DNA from: Labilithrix luteola
Lineage (GTDB): Bacteria; Myxococcota_A; Polyangia; Polyangiales; Polyangiaceae
Assembly (NCBI GenBank): GCA_026225435.1
Contig: JAMFST010000736.1
Location: 1 to 17,996 of the forward strand
Length of the DNA: 17,996 nt
Direction of reading: 5' to 3'
Shown here: one piece after another, positions 1 through 9,222 of the stretch
How positions within the stretch are numbered: the first letter of the stretch is position 1
Layout: each line of letters opens with the position of its first letter
The notes under the pieces: model-generated
What the model was told of the DNA's origin: nothing
Seen by the model: only the letters and a program-made list of their open reading frames with translations
Databases searched by the model: none
Made by a program: the position numbers and the translations under genes

Positions 1-675
1 CGGCGCGAGCATGAGCGCCACGTTGGACGACGGGCGGAGCTGCGGACCGACCAGGTTGGTGCCGCGGTTCAGCACGTCGAGGCGCTGCCCGAAGGTCATG
101 GCCACGGTGCGTGTCCCGAGCGTGCAGCCGTCGATCGTCGCCGTCACCACGTTGCTCGAGACGGGCTGGTAGCTGGTGCTCGCGCCGGGGAGGTCGTTGA
201 CGCCGACGATGGCGTCGGCGAGCGATCGCGCCCCCTTTTCGTTGGGCGTCCCCTCACGAAAGAGCTTGGCGTAGAGTGTCGCCGCGTCGGGGCACTTCTT
301 CGCCGCGGGCGGGTTGGGGCGCGCCGGCGACGGGTCACCCGTCATCCACACGGTCCCCTCGATGGAGCCGGTCGGGCCGTTGTAGGCCGGCAGGTTCGAC
401 GGGTTGAGCGTCTTCTGCACCTCGACCTCGTCGAGGCCGAGCTTGTTCCCGCTGGAGCTCGCGCCGGCGTTCGCGCCGGAGCTGCGCGGCGCCGCGACCA
501 GCTTCGTCGCGGCGTCTCCGCCGAGCACGATGGTGCTGCCGAGGGTTCCGCGCGGAGCGCCGTTGTCGTCGCCGTCGCGGCTCCCGCTGTGGCAGCCGGT
601 CGTCGCGACCGACGCGCTGGTGGCGCCAGCTGCGACGAGCGCGGCAAGGATCGCCGCCCTCCTCCGCGCCGTCAC
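1..675 (-). CDS. Putative lipoprotein, possible cupredoxin-like domain (partial, 3' end outside window)
   Basis: The visible part is 225 codons, open from a GTG at 675 to the left edge with no stop. The GTG lies 7 nt after the nuoN stop, and a GGTGAG sequence upstream could serve as ribosome binding site. The N-terminus has an Arg-rich start, a hydrophobic Ala/Val stretch (about residues 7-25) and Cys28 in a TTGC context, which suggests a lipoprotein signal, although the lipobox lacks the usual Leu at -3. A Ser/Gly/Ala-rich linker (about 60-80) is followed by a globular part beginning GSIEGTVWMTGD. That part has two cysteines (Cys128, Cys184) and a stretch reading TIDGCTLGTRTVAMTFGQRL. The pattern resembles plastocyanin-like secreted proteins of myxobacteria, but the copper ligands would lie beyond the edge, so this is only inferred. 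Its place directly after nuoN suggests co-transcription with the Complex I genes. Confidence 0.6.
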   Translation of the reverse strand, partial: MTARRRAAILAALVAAGATSASVATTGCHSGSRDGDDNGAPRGTLGSTIVLGGDAATKLVAAPRSSGANAGASSSGNKLGLDEVEVQKTLNPSNLPAYNGPTGSIEGTVWMTGDPSPARPNPPAAKKCPDAATLYAKLFREGTPNEKGARSLADAIVGVNDLPGASTSYQPVSSNVVTATIDGCTLGTRTVAMTFGQRLDVLNRGTNLVGPQLRPSSNVALMLAP

Positions 676-682
676 CTGCGAC

Positions 683-2158
683 TCACCCACCGAGACCGGT
701 CGCGGCCTGCACCGCCACGTCGAGCGACGTCGAGGGGCAGAGGCCGAGCGCCAGCACGAGGACTGCGCTCACCAGGAGCGCCGTCGACACGTAGCCGGAG
801 CGCATCGGCGTCGCCACCGGAGCGCCAGCCGCTGGCTCGCGCATGTACATGAAGACCAGGACGCGCAGGTAGTAGTAGGCGCCGATCACGCTGTTGATGA
901 AGGCGATGATCGTGAGCCAGTAGAAGCCGGAGTCCATCGCCGCGCGGAAGATGAACCACTTGCCGAAGAAGCCGGCGGTCGGCGGGACGCCGGCGAGCGA
1001 GAGGAGGAAGAGGGCGAAGGGGAGGGCCGCGGCCGGGTGACGCTTGCCGATGCCGGCCAGGTCCTCGAGGCTGACCGCTTCCGCGCCGCGACGGCCGCAG
1101 AGGATGAGCGCGCCGAAGGCTCCGGCGGTCGAGACGGTGTACGTCAGAAGGTAGAAGAGGACGCTCGCGGTCGCCTGCTCGTGCGCACGCATGATGGCGA
1201 CGACGCCCACCAGCAGGTACCCGGCGTGAGCGATGCTCGAGTAGGCGAGCATGCGCTTGACCGACTCCTGCTGCCCGGCGGTCAGGTTGGCGACGGTCAT
1301 GGTGAGCACCGCGACCAGCGCCAGGGCCGGCGGCCAGCCGCTCCCCCAGGACATCGACTGCGGATCGCCGAAGGCGGTGATGAGCACGCGCAGCATCATC
1401 GCGAACCCCCCGCTCTTCACCGCGACGGACATGTACGTCGTCGCCGGAGTGGGCGCGCCCTCGTAGGCGTCCGGGGTCCACATGTGGAAGGGGACGCCGC
1501 TGACCTTGAAGATCAGACCGACGAGCACGAGGATGAGCGCGAAGATGGCGCCCGGGCCGTGGCTCGCGCCGGCGCGCATCGCCTTGCTGATGCCCACCAG
1601 GCTGGTCGTGCCGGTGATGCCGTAGAGCAGCGCGAAGCCGTAGAGCATGATCGCCGCGGCGAACGAGCCGAGGAGGAAGTACTTCAGCGCCCCTTCCGCC
1701 GAGCGGACCGATGCGCGACGGAAGGCCGTCATGCAGTAGGCTCCGAGGCTCATCGTCTCCAGGCCGAGGAACACGGTCAGGAGGTCACCGGCGGCGGAGA
1801 GGATCATCGCGCCGAGCGTGGTGAAGAGGAGCAGCGAGTAGAACTCACCGCGATCGAGCCGGTGCTCCGGCAGGTAGCCGCCGGCGAGCAGGGTCGCGAG
1901 CGCTCCGCCGAGGCAGAGCAGCATGAAGAAGAAGAGCGAGAAGCGGTCGATGATGAGCCAGGGGGCGAGCGACTCGACGTCGGCGCCCTCGAACCCCTTC
2001 ATCCACACCGCGCCGGCGAACGCACCACCGGCGGTGAGGACCATCGTCGAGCCGACCGCGAGCCCCTCCTTGTTCTTGGAGAAGGCCTCCGCGAGCATGA
2101 GGAGGAGCGCGCCGACGGTGACGACGATGAGAGGCGAAAGAGCGAAGATGAGCGACAT
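683..2158 (-). CDS. nuoN: NADH-quinone oxidoreductase subunit N
   Basis: This encodes 491 residues, normal for NuoN, one of the three antiporter-like proton-pumping subunits in the membrane arm of Complex I. The protein is almost entirely hydrophobic with about 14 predicted membrane helices. Family signatures are visible: the conserved glutamate of the TM5 region (Glu134 in LGLETMSLGAYCM) and the lysine of the TM7 region (Lys218 in FKVSGVPFHMWTPDAYEGAP). The adjoining run EGAPTPATTYMSVAVKSGGF is typical of the NuoN group. The ATG at 2158 gives the expected N-terminus, and the gap to the nuoM stop is 26 nt. It is the last nuo gene of the run, and only 7 nt separate it from the lipoprotein gene. 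Identification is secure. Confidence 0.97.
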   Translation of the reverse strand: MSLIFALSPLIVVTVGALLLMLAEAFSKNKEGLAVGSTMVLTAGGAFAGAVWMKGFEGADVESLAPWLIIDRFSLFFFMLLCLGGALATLLAGGYLPEHRLDRGEFYSLLLFTTLGAMILSAAGDLLTVFLGLETMSLGAYCMTAFRRASVRSAEGALKYFLLGSFAAAIMLYGFALLYGITGTTSLVGISKAMRAGASHGPGAIFALILVLVGLIFKVSGVPFHMWTPDAYEGAPTPATTYMSVAVKSGGFAMMLRVLITAFGDPQSMSWGSGWPPALALVAVLTMTVANLTAGQQESVKRMLAYSSIAHAGYLLVGVVAIMRAHEQATASVLFYLLTYTVSTAGAFGALILCGRRGAEAVSLEDLAGIGKRHPAAALPFALFLLSLAGVPPTAGFFGKWFIFRAAMDSGFYWLTIIAFINSVIGAYYYLRVLVFMYMREPAAGAPVATPMRSGYVSTALLVSAVLVLALGLCPSTSLDVAVQAATGLGG

Positions 2159-2184
2159 GACGTTCTCGGGGGTGCTCTAGAGGC

Positions 2185-4116
2185 TCAAGGAGCGAAGGGC
2201 GCTTCGCCGGGGGCGAGCGTCACCGCTGCCGGTGCGTCCGGGCTGCGGGCGAACAGCTTGGTCGGGCCGACGTAGTATTTCGGCCCCGGGCTCGCCGCGA
2301 GGCGGGTCGAGTAATCGCCCCCCACGCGCGACACCGCGTCGCGCATCGGGTCGAGGAAGATCCGCGGGAAGAGCCCGATGACGAAGATCATGATGATCAG
2401 CGGAGCGACGCCGAGCATCTCGCGGTTGTTGATGTCCTTGAGGCGCAGGTTCCCCTTGCGGGTGATGGGGCCGAAGAAGACCCGCTGCACCATCGAGAGC
2501 ATGTAGAGCGCGCCGAGGATGACGCCGATGGCCGCGCCGACGGCCTGGATGCCGGCGACGTGCCCCAGCTTGTTCGAGACGAACGTGCCGGTGATGATCA
2601 TGAACTCGCCGACGAAGCCGTTGGTGGCCGGCAGGCCGATGCTGGCCATGGTCGCGACGATGAAGAGCGCCGTGTAGACCGGCATCACCTTGGCGAGCCC
2701 GCCGAACTGCTCGATCTCGCGGGTGTGGCGGCGGTCGTAGATGACGCCGACGAGGAGGAAGAGCGCGCCGGTGGAGATGCCGTGGTTCACCATCTGGAGA
2801 ACCGCCCCCTCGAGCGACGCCTGCGTGGCCGCGAAGATGCCGAGCATCACGTAGCCGAGGTGGGCGACGGACGAGTAGGCGACGAGGCGCTTCACGTCGG
2901 TCTGCCGCCAGGCGCAGAGCGCGCCGTAGAGGATGCCGCCGAGGACGGCCACGCCAGCGAGCGTTGCGCCATACTCCGAGGAGGCCTCGGGGAAGATCCC
3001 CATGCAGAAGCGCAGGTACCCGTAGGTGCCCATCTTCAGCATGACCGCCGCCAGGATGATCGACCCGGCGGTGGGCGCCTCGGTGTGCGCGTCCGGCAGC
3101 CAGGTGTGCACCGGGAACATCGGCACCTTGATGAAGAAGGCGAGCGCGAAGGCGGCGAAGAGCCACACCTGCGTGTCGCGATCGATCATCAGGCGTGACA
3201 GATCGAAGTAGTCGAACGACGGGACGCCCGACGCCTTGTAGTACGCGTACCCGATGTACAGGACCGCGGCGAGCATGAGGATGCTGCCGAGGAACGTGTA
3301 GAGGAAGAACTTCATCGTCGCGTAGATGCGCTTGCTGCCGCCCCACACGCCGATCATCACGTACATCGGGACGAGCGTGAGCTCGAAGAACGCGTAGAAG
3401 AGGAACAGGTCGAGCGCGACGAAGGTGCCGAGCATCGCCGACTCGAGGAGGAGGAGCGCGAAGCACCAGTCCTTGAGCCGCGTGGTGATCGACCCGAACG
3501 ACACGTAGGCCGCGACGGGCATGATGAAGACCGTCAGCATCACCAGCCACAGCGAGATGCCGTCGATCGCCACGTGGTAGTGGACGCCCAGCTTCGGCAT
3601 CCACAGGAAGTCGTGGTTGAAGTGGTACGTGCGCCCCATCGGCACCGACAGGATCGGCAGCGCGACGGCGAGCGTGGCGGCCATCGTCGTCAGCGTGGTG
3701 CCGATGAGGATGCCCGGGGTGCTGCGCGGCAGCACCAGCACGATGCAGGCGCCGATGAAGGGGACCGCGAGGAGCCAGGAGAGGAGGTGCGCCGGCTCGT
3801 GCGGCGGGGTGGTCACGTCGGGCAGCTCACCGGCGGCGAGCGGCCACATCTTGACGACGAAGAGCGCGAGGAGCGCGGCCACGATGGCCATCGGAGCGCG
3901 CGTCGCCCAGGCGGACTTGCCCGTCTCGGCGCGGGGGACGAGCGCACCAGCGGCGCCGGCGAGGATCACCGGGAGGGCGCCGTCGACGAAGCGGGTGGTC
4001 ACCACCGCGAGGGCGGCGAGGAAGATGAGCCCGATCAGGTCGGAGGCGTTGACGCCCCCGCTCCCACCGCTCGGGTTGTGGCTGCTCGGCTGATCCACGT
4101 CAGTGGAGGCGCTCAT
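2185..4116 (-). CDS. nuoM: NADH-quinone oxidoreductase subunit M, N-terminally extended
   Basis: NuoM is an antiporter-like proton-pumping subunit of the Complex I membrane arm. At 643 residues it is much longer than the roughly 500-residue norm. The core starts near residue 111 (LLSWLLAVPFIGA) and carries the key glutamate Glu245 (YAFFELTLVPMY), Lys330 (FFIKVPMFPVHTWLPDAHTE) and the NGFVGEF motif. About 110 extra residues precede the core: a Ser/Gly/Asn-rich start and two probable membrane helices (about 25-60 and 74-92). The ATG at 4116 overlaps the nuoL stop as ATGA, which supports this distant start and coupled translation. Which start is used has not been shown experimentally. An internal start near residue 76 (MAIVAALLAL) is possible but lacks such support. 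Confidence 0.97.
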   Translation of the reverse strand: MSASTDVDQPSSHNPSGGSGGVNASDLIGLIFLAALAVVTTRFVDGALPVILAGAAGALVPRAETGKSAWATRAPMAIVAALLALFVVKMWPLAAGELPDVTTPPHEPAHLLSWLLAVPFIGACIVLVLPRSTPGILIGTTLTTMAATLAVALPILSVPMGRTYHFNHDFLWMPKLGVHYHVAIDGISLWLVMLTVFIMPVAAYVSFGSITTRLKDWCFALLLLESAMLGTFVALDLFLFYAFFELTLVPMYVMIGVWGGSKRIYATMKFFLYTFLGSILMLAAVLYIGYAYYKASGVPSFDYFDLSRLMIDRDTQVWLFAAFALAFFIKVPMFPVHTWLPDAHTEAPTAGSIILAAVMLKMGTYGYLRFCMGIFPEASSEYGATLAGVAVLGGILYGALCAWRQTDVKRLVAYSSVAHLGYVMLGIFAATQASLEGAVLQMVNHGISTGALFLLVGVIYDRRHTREIEQFGGLAKVMPVYTALFIVATMASIGLPATNGFVGEFMIITGTFVSNKLGHVAGIQAVGAAIGVILGALYMLSMVQRVFFGPITRKGNLRLKDINNREMLGVAPLIIMIFVIGLFPRIFLDPMRDAVSRVGGDYSTRLAASPGPKYYVGPTKLFARSPDAPAAVTLAPGEAPFAP

Positions 4117-6800
4117 GGATTCTGCCCAATCTCGAGGGACTTGGTCGACTCCGGCCGGGTGACCGGGAGGGCGACCGTCTTGGTGAAGCCGAACGCGTTC
4201 TTGACCATCAGGCGCACGGTCTTCGTCTCCCCCGCATTGAGGTGCAGGGGCTGGTGATCGACCGCGCTCATGGCCTGCGCGTCCCAGGTGCCGTTGCCGT
4301 CGGCGTCCCAGAGGTAGCTGTAGCCCATGCCGGGAGCGGCCTCGACGACGTAGTTACCGCCGCCGGTGTCCTTCGCCGCGAGCTCCGGGTGCGGGACCAC
4401 GAAGAAGATGGCGAGGCCGGCGAGGCCGACGACCATGGCGCCGGCGTAGATGTGAACCACGCCGGTCTGGAGCAGCCGGAGGACGACGCCCGACACCTTG
4501 ACCACCGTGGAGGTGACGGTGGCGAGGAGCGTGTCGATGACGCTGCGATCGAGCCAGACGGCCGTGTCGGCGAGGGCGTCGGTGCCCGCGTAGATGGTGG
4601 CTTCGTACAGCTCGTCGACCCGCCACTTGTCCTGGAGGAGGTCGTGAAGTCCCGGGGCGCCGTCGGCCATCGCCTTGGCCGGCTTGCCGGCTTGCAGGAC
4701 GTAGACCCAGTAGGCGATGCCGCTGCCGATGAGGAAGGCGAGCACGCCGCAGGCGGCCAGCGGCCACTCGAGGCGCTCGGCGTTGGCGCGCAGGTGCACC
4801 GCGTGCTCGGCGGACCCGGCGAAGACCGGCTCGAGCCAGTGATCGATGGGGGCGAAGTGGAGGATACCGGCGTTGAGGAAGCCGGCGAGCGCGGCGAACG
4901 TCCCGAGGATGATCAGCGGAACGGTCATGGGCCAGGGCGACTCGTGGGGCGGGTAGCCCGGGGTCGTCAGGTCCTCGTGGTGCCCGTGGTCGTCGTGTAC
5001 CTCGATCAGCTCGCCGTCGTCGTCGTGGCCATGGCCACCGTGATCGTCGTGACCCGCGTGGGCCGACTTGGTGTCGTGGCTGTCCGACTCGTGCTCGGAG
5101 TGGCCGTGCTCGTCGTCGTGGCCGTGGCCCGTGAGCTCCGCCTGGGCGAGCAGGGACGGGCGACCGATGGTCCAGCCGCGAAAGTCACCCCAGAAGGTCA
5201 CGAACGTGAGGCGGAACATGTAGAAGGCCGTCAGAACCGCGGTGATGAGACCCACCGTGTAGAGGATCGGGCCGAGCGCCGTGGGCGGCGTCCACATGTG
5301 CAGCCGCGCGACCAGCGGCTCGCCCATGGGGTTGACCACCTGGTTGACGTAGGCGCGGTAGAGGATCTCGTCCTTGGAGAAGAACCCGCTGAGCGGCGGG
5401 CACCCGGCGATCGCCAGGGTGGAGACGAAGAACGTCCAGTAGGTGAGCGGCATGTACTTCCGCAGCCCGCCCATGTTGCGCATGTCCTGCGAGGCCACGT
5501 CGTCGTGGACGCGGGCGTGCATCGCGTGGATGACGCTGCCGGCGCCGAGGAAGAGACAGGCCTTGAAGAACGCGTGGGTGAGGACGTGGAAGAAGCCGGC
5601 CGAGAAGGCGCCGACGCCGACGCCCAGGACCATGTAGCCGAGCTGGCTCACGGTCGAATAGGCGAGGACCTTCTTGATGTCGTTCTGCACGAGGGCGATC
5701 GTGGCGGCGAAGATCGCCGTGGCCGCGCCGACGCAGGCGATCGTCGTCATCACGAACGGCGAGAGGACGAAGATGAAGGAGAGACGGCAGATCAGGTAGA
5801 TGCCGGCGGTCACCATCGTGGCCGCGTGGATGAGGGCGGAGACCGGCGTGGGGCCGGCCATCGCGTCCGGCAGCCAGATGTACAGCGGAAGCTGGGCGCT
5901 CTTGCCGGTGCAGCCGAGGAGGAGCGCCAGACCAACGGCGGTGGCGCCGGTGATGGTGAACGCCGTCGACGGCTGGAAGATGTGCATCGGGATGGGGAGC
6001 GGCCCGACGTGGAAGTCACGGAACTCGCCGCCGCCGATGGGCCAGAGGTGAATCTGGTTCAGGTCACCGGTCTTGAGCAGCCCCTCGGCGCCGTTGGAGA
6101 GGCCCGTCCAGTCGAGCGCACCGCAGTAGTGCGCGAGGAGGAACATCCCGCAGATGAGGCCGAAGTCACCGACGCGGTTGGCGAGGAACGCCTTCTTGCC
6201 CGCCGCCGCGTTGGGCATCTTGTCGTACCAGAAGCCGATGAGGAGGTAGGAGCAGAGCCCCACGCCCTCCCAGCCGACGAACAGGAGCGGCAGGTTGTCC
6301 CCGAGGATGAGGACGAGCATCGAGAAGATGAAGAGGTTCAGATAGGCGAAGAAGCGCCAGTAGGCCTTGTCGTCCGCCATGTACGCGCTGCTGTACAGGT
6401 GGATGAGGAAGCCGACGCCGGTGACCACCAGCATCATGACCCCGGAGAGCGCGTCGATGCTGAACTTGACCGGGATGGAGACCGAGGTGGCGCCGTCGCC
6501 GCCGGAGGTGTGCATCCAGTCCCAGGCCGTCCACGAGAGCTTGGTGTGCTCGTGGACCACCGACTTGACCCCCTCGACCACTTCCTCGTGCCCGGTCAGA
6601 TCGACCGCGTGCACCAGCATGAAGAAGGAGACCAGCGCGCCGAGGAAGCTGACGGCGAGAGCCGTGAGCGCCATCAAGCGCACCGCCTCCTTGCCGAGCC
6701 GCTGCCCCCAGATGCCGTTCACCGCCGCGCCAAGCAGCGGCATGCCGAGGATGAGGGCGATCAGCTTGAAATCATCGACCGGAAAAAGCTGCCCGAGCAT
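4113..6800 (-). CDS. nuoL: NADH-quinone oxidoreductase subunit L with His-rich loop and C-terminal extension
   Basis: NuoL is the distal antiporter-like subunit of Complex I, with the long lateral helix. It has 895 residues against about 610-660 in typical homologues. Conserved features are Glu178 (FVGWEGVGLCSYLLIGFW), Lys300 with the following SAQLPLYIWLPDAMAGPTPV, His325 (ALIHAATMVTAG), the NDIKKVLAYSTVSQLGYM run and GFFSKDEIL. Residues about 558-608 form a loop very rich in His, Asp, Glu and Gly. The last membrane helix ends near residue 803 (FFVVPHPEL). An 80-residue soluble tail follows, with YSYLWDADGNGTWD and VRLMVKNAFGF, resembling a PKD/Ig-like beta-sandwich. This tail is unusual for the family. 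The gene lies 13 nt after nuoK and overlaps nuoM by 4 nt. Confidence 0.97.
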   Translation of the reverse strand: MLGQLFPVDDFKLIALILGMPLLGAAVNGIWGQRLGKEAVRLMALTALAVSFLGALVSFFMLVHAVDLTGHEEVVEGVKSVVHEHTKLSWTAWDWMHTSGGDGATSVSIPVKFSIDALSGVMMLVVTGVGFLIHLYSSAYMADDKAYWRFFAYLNLFIFSMLVLILGDNLPLLFVGWEGVGLCSYLLIGFWYDKMPNAAAGKKAFLANRVGDFGLICGMFLLAHYCGALDWTGLSNGAEGLLKTGDLNQIHLWPIGGGEFRDFHVGPLPIPMHIFQPSTAFTITGATAVGLALLLGCTGKSAQLPLYIWLPDAMAGPTPVSALIHAATMVTAGIYLICRLSFIFVLSPFVMTTIACVGAATAIFAATIALVQNDIKKVLAYSTVSQLGYMVLGVGVGAFSAGFFHVLTHAFFKACLFLGAGSVIHAMHARVHDDVASQDMRNMGGLRKYMPLTYWTFFVSTLAIAGCPPLSGFFSKDEILYRAYVNQVVNPMGEPLVARLHMWTPPTALGPILYTVGLITAVLTAFYMFRLTFVTFWGDFRGWTIGRPSLLAQAELTGHGHDDEHGHSEHESDSHDTKSAHAGHDDHGGHGHDDDGELIEVHDDHGHHEDLTTPGYPPHESPWPMTVPLIILGTFAALAGFLNAGILHFAPIDHWLEPVFAGSAEHAVHLRANAERLEWPLAACGVLAFLIGSGIAYWVYVLQAGKPAKAMADGAPGLHDLLQDKWRVDELYEATIYAGTDALADTAVWLDRSVIDTLLATVTSTVVKVSGVVLRLLQTGVVHIYAGAMVVGLAGLAIFFVVPHPELAAKDTGGGNYVVEAAPGMGYSYLWDADGNGTWDAQAMSAVDHQPLHLNAGETKTVRLMVKNAFGFTKTVALPVTRPESTKSLEIGQNP
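4116..4367 (-). other. PKD/Ig-like C-terminal tail of NuoL
   Basis: This segment encodes residues 812-895 of NuoL, after the final predicted transmembrane helix. The composition changes abruptly from hydrophobic to soluble. A WDADGNGTWD stretch resembles the W-D-x-D-G-D-G signature of PKD domains. A later beta-strand-like run (TKTVRLMVKNAFGFTKTVAL) resembles the final strands of such domains. The assignment rests on motif reading only. Which side of the membrane the tail faces depends on the topology of the last helix. Confidence 0.45.
4977..5129 (-). other. His/Asp-rich loop of NuoL
   Basis: Residues about 558-608 of NuoL are dominated by His, Asp, Glu and Gly, with repeated HGHDD- and HDDHGG-like units. 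The loop lies between antiporter helices and the PGYPPHESPWPM segment that precedes the C-terminal helices. Such His-rich loops could bind metal ions. Similar acidic His-rich loops occur in NuoL proteins of other bacteria, so this is a variant of a known trend. Confidence 0.6.
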
Positions 6801-6813
6801 TTCCTTCGTACCT

Positions 6814-7137
6814 TCAGTTCTTCAGGAGATCGGCTTCGTCGGTGCGCACGCTGCGCTTCAGACGGAACATGGAGAGGACGATGGCGAGACCGACCGCGGT
6901 CTCGGCGGCGGCGGCGGCGATACCGAAGAAGGCGAAGACCTGCCCGGTGTGGGCCCCGACCGCGTTCGCGTCCGCCGCGTGAGCGCGGTTGAAGGCGACG
7001 AAGGCGAGGTTCACCGCGTTCAGCATCACTTCGATGCTGAGGAGGGTGACGATGACGTTGCGGCGGATGAGGAAGCCGAACCCACCGATCACGAAGAGGA
7101 ACGCCGAGAGCGTGATGTAGGCCTCGAGGGGGATCAT
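6814..7137 (-). CDS. nuoK: NADH-quinone oxidoreductase subunit K
   Basis: NuoK is a small three-helix Complex I membrane subunit that lies beside NuoJ and takes part in proton transfer along the membrane arm. Its 107 residues fit the family (about 100). The two conserved membrane glutamates are present: Glu36 ([13 protein letters not shown]) and Glu79 ([12 protein letters not shown]). The loop between helices 2 and 3 ([15 protein letters not shown]) is a few residues longer than in E. coli. The ATG at 7137 overlaps the nuoJ stop as ATGA, indicating translational coupling. nuoL follows after 13 nt. Identification is secure. Confidence 0.97.
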   Translation of the reverse strand: MIPLEAYITLSAFLFVIGGFGFLIRRNVIVTLLSIEVMLNAVNLAFVAFNRAHAADANAVGAHTGQVFAFFGIAAAAAETAVGLAIVLSMFRLKRSVRTDEADLLKN

Positions 7138-7736
7138 TCGGCGGCCTCGCCGGTGCTGGGCGCGGCACCAGTCTCGAAGGAGGCGCGCGCCTCGCGCAGG
7201 CGCTTGGCGGCGGGGGTCTCCACCTTGCTGGCCTCGCCGCGGGCGACGGCGACGGCGCCGATGACGGCGACCATCAGGAGGGCCGACGAGAGCTCGAAGG
7301 GGATGAGCGCCTCGCCGAAGAGCGACTTGGCGAAGGCGTCGATCCCGCCGAAGTCGTTGTCGGCCATCGGCAGCGGGTCCGCATGGACCGCGGCGCGCGC
7401 CGAGAGGTACATCGTCACCAGGGCCACGAGGACGAAGAGCCCACTGAAGAACCCCCTGCTCACGCTCCCGCGCTGGTCACGTGGTGCGCGAGCGCTCGGC
7501 CCGAGCAACATGATGACGAAGAGGAAGAGGACGACGATGGCCCCGGCGTAGACGATGAGCTGGATGGCCGCGAGGAACTGAGCGTGCAGGGCGAGGAACA
7601 GACCCGCGACGCTGAGGATCATCGTGAGCAGCCCCATCGCTCCGCGAACGGGGTTCGCAGCGGTGACGGCGATCATCGCGCCGCACACTGCGATGAATCC
7701 GCAGAGGTAGAAGTACAGGTTGGCGACCGTGCTCAT
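7134..7736 (-). CDS. nuoJ: NADH-quinone oxidoreductase subunit J
   Basis: NuoJ is a Complex I membrane subunit with five predicted helices. From the ATG at 7736 it has 200 residues and begins [14 protein letters not shown]. This start is preferred because a purine-rich AGAGGGGG lies about 8 nt upstream and the N-terminus then matches the family. A longer reading from 7781 adds 15 charged residues without homology. The core motif [20 protein letters not shown] is clear, as is [19 protein letters not shown] near the end. The soluble C-terminal tail of about 35 residues is rich in Ala, Glu and Lys. nuoK overlaps by 4 nt. Upstream, an 89-nt structured gap separates the gene from nuoF, where nuoG, H and I would usually lie. 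Confidence 0.95.
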   Translation of the reverse strand: MSTVANLYFYLCGFIAVCGAMIAVTAANPVRGAMGLLTMILSVAGLFLALHAQFLAAIQLIVYAGAIVVLFLFVIMLLGPSARAPRDQRGSVSRGFFSGLFVLVALVTMYLSARAAVHADPLPMADNDFGGIDAFAKSLFGEALIPFELSSALLMVAVIGAVAVARGEASKVETPAAKRLREARASFETGAAPSTGEAAE

Positions 7737-7753
7737 AGCGTGGCCCCCTCTAC

Positions 7754-7825
7754 CACGACTCAGGAGCCGGTCGTGTCGCAATAAGGACGCGCAGAAAAGT
7801 CTGCGCGTTCGCCCGCTCGCGCGCC

Positions 7826-7830
<5 letters not shown>
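7754..7830 (-). other. Structured nuoF-nuoJ junction: nested inverted repeats, possible attenuator or terminator
   Basis: Two hairpins can be drawn in this 89-nt gap. The stronger has a 9-bp perfect stem (7787-7795 with 7800-7808, ACGCGCAGA/TCTGCGCGT) and a 4-nt loop. On the transcribed minus strand it is followed by CCTTATTGC, a weak U-rich run. It is enclosed by a 7-bp outer repeat AATAAGG (7780-7786) and CCTTATT (7824-7830), whose right arm covers the nuoF stop codon. A second 6-bp stem pairs 7754-7759 with 7770-7775. The structure could lower or separate expression of nuoJ-N relative to nuoEF. No convincing sigma70 promoter is seen in the gap. Confidence 0.4.
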
Positions 7831-9211
<1,381 letters not shown>

Positions 9212-9222
9212 TTGTCAGGCGC

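Noticed and set aside
404..2275. 623-codon open frame on the plus strand opposite nuoN and the lipoprotein gene
   Set aside because: Low-complexity Arg/Glu/His/Ala composition, and it covers two supported genes on the other strand.
4242..6992. 916-codon open frame on the plus strand opposite nuoL
   Set aside because: The predicted protein is an Arg/Glu/Asp/Val/Gly-rich product with no domain. Such antisense frames arise from GC-rich codon bias; nuoL on the other strand is unmistakable.
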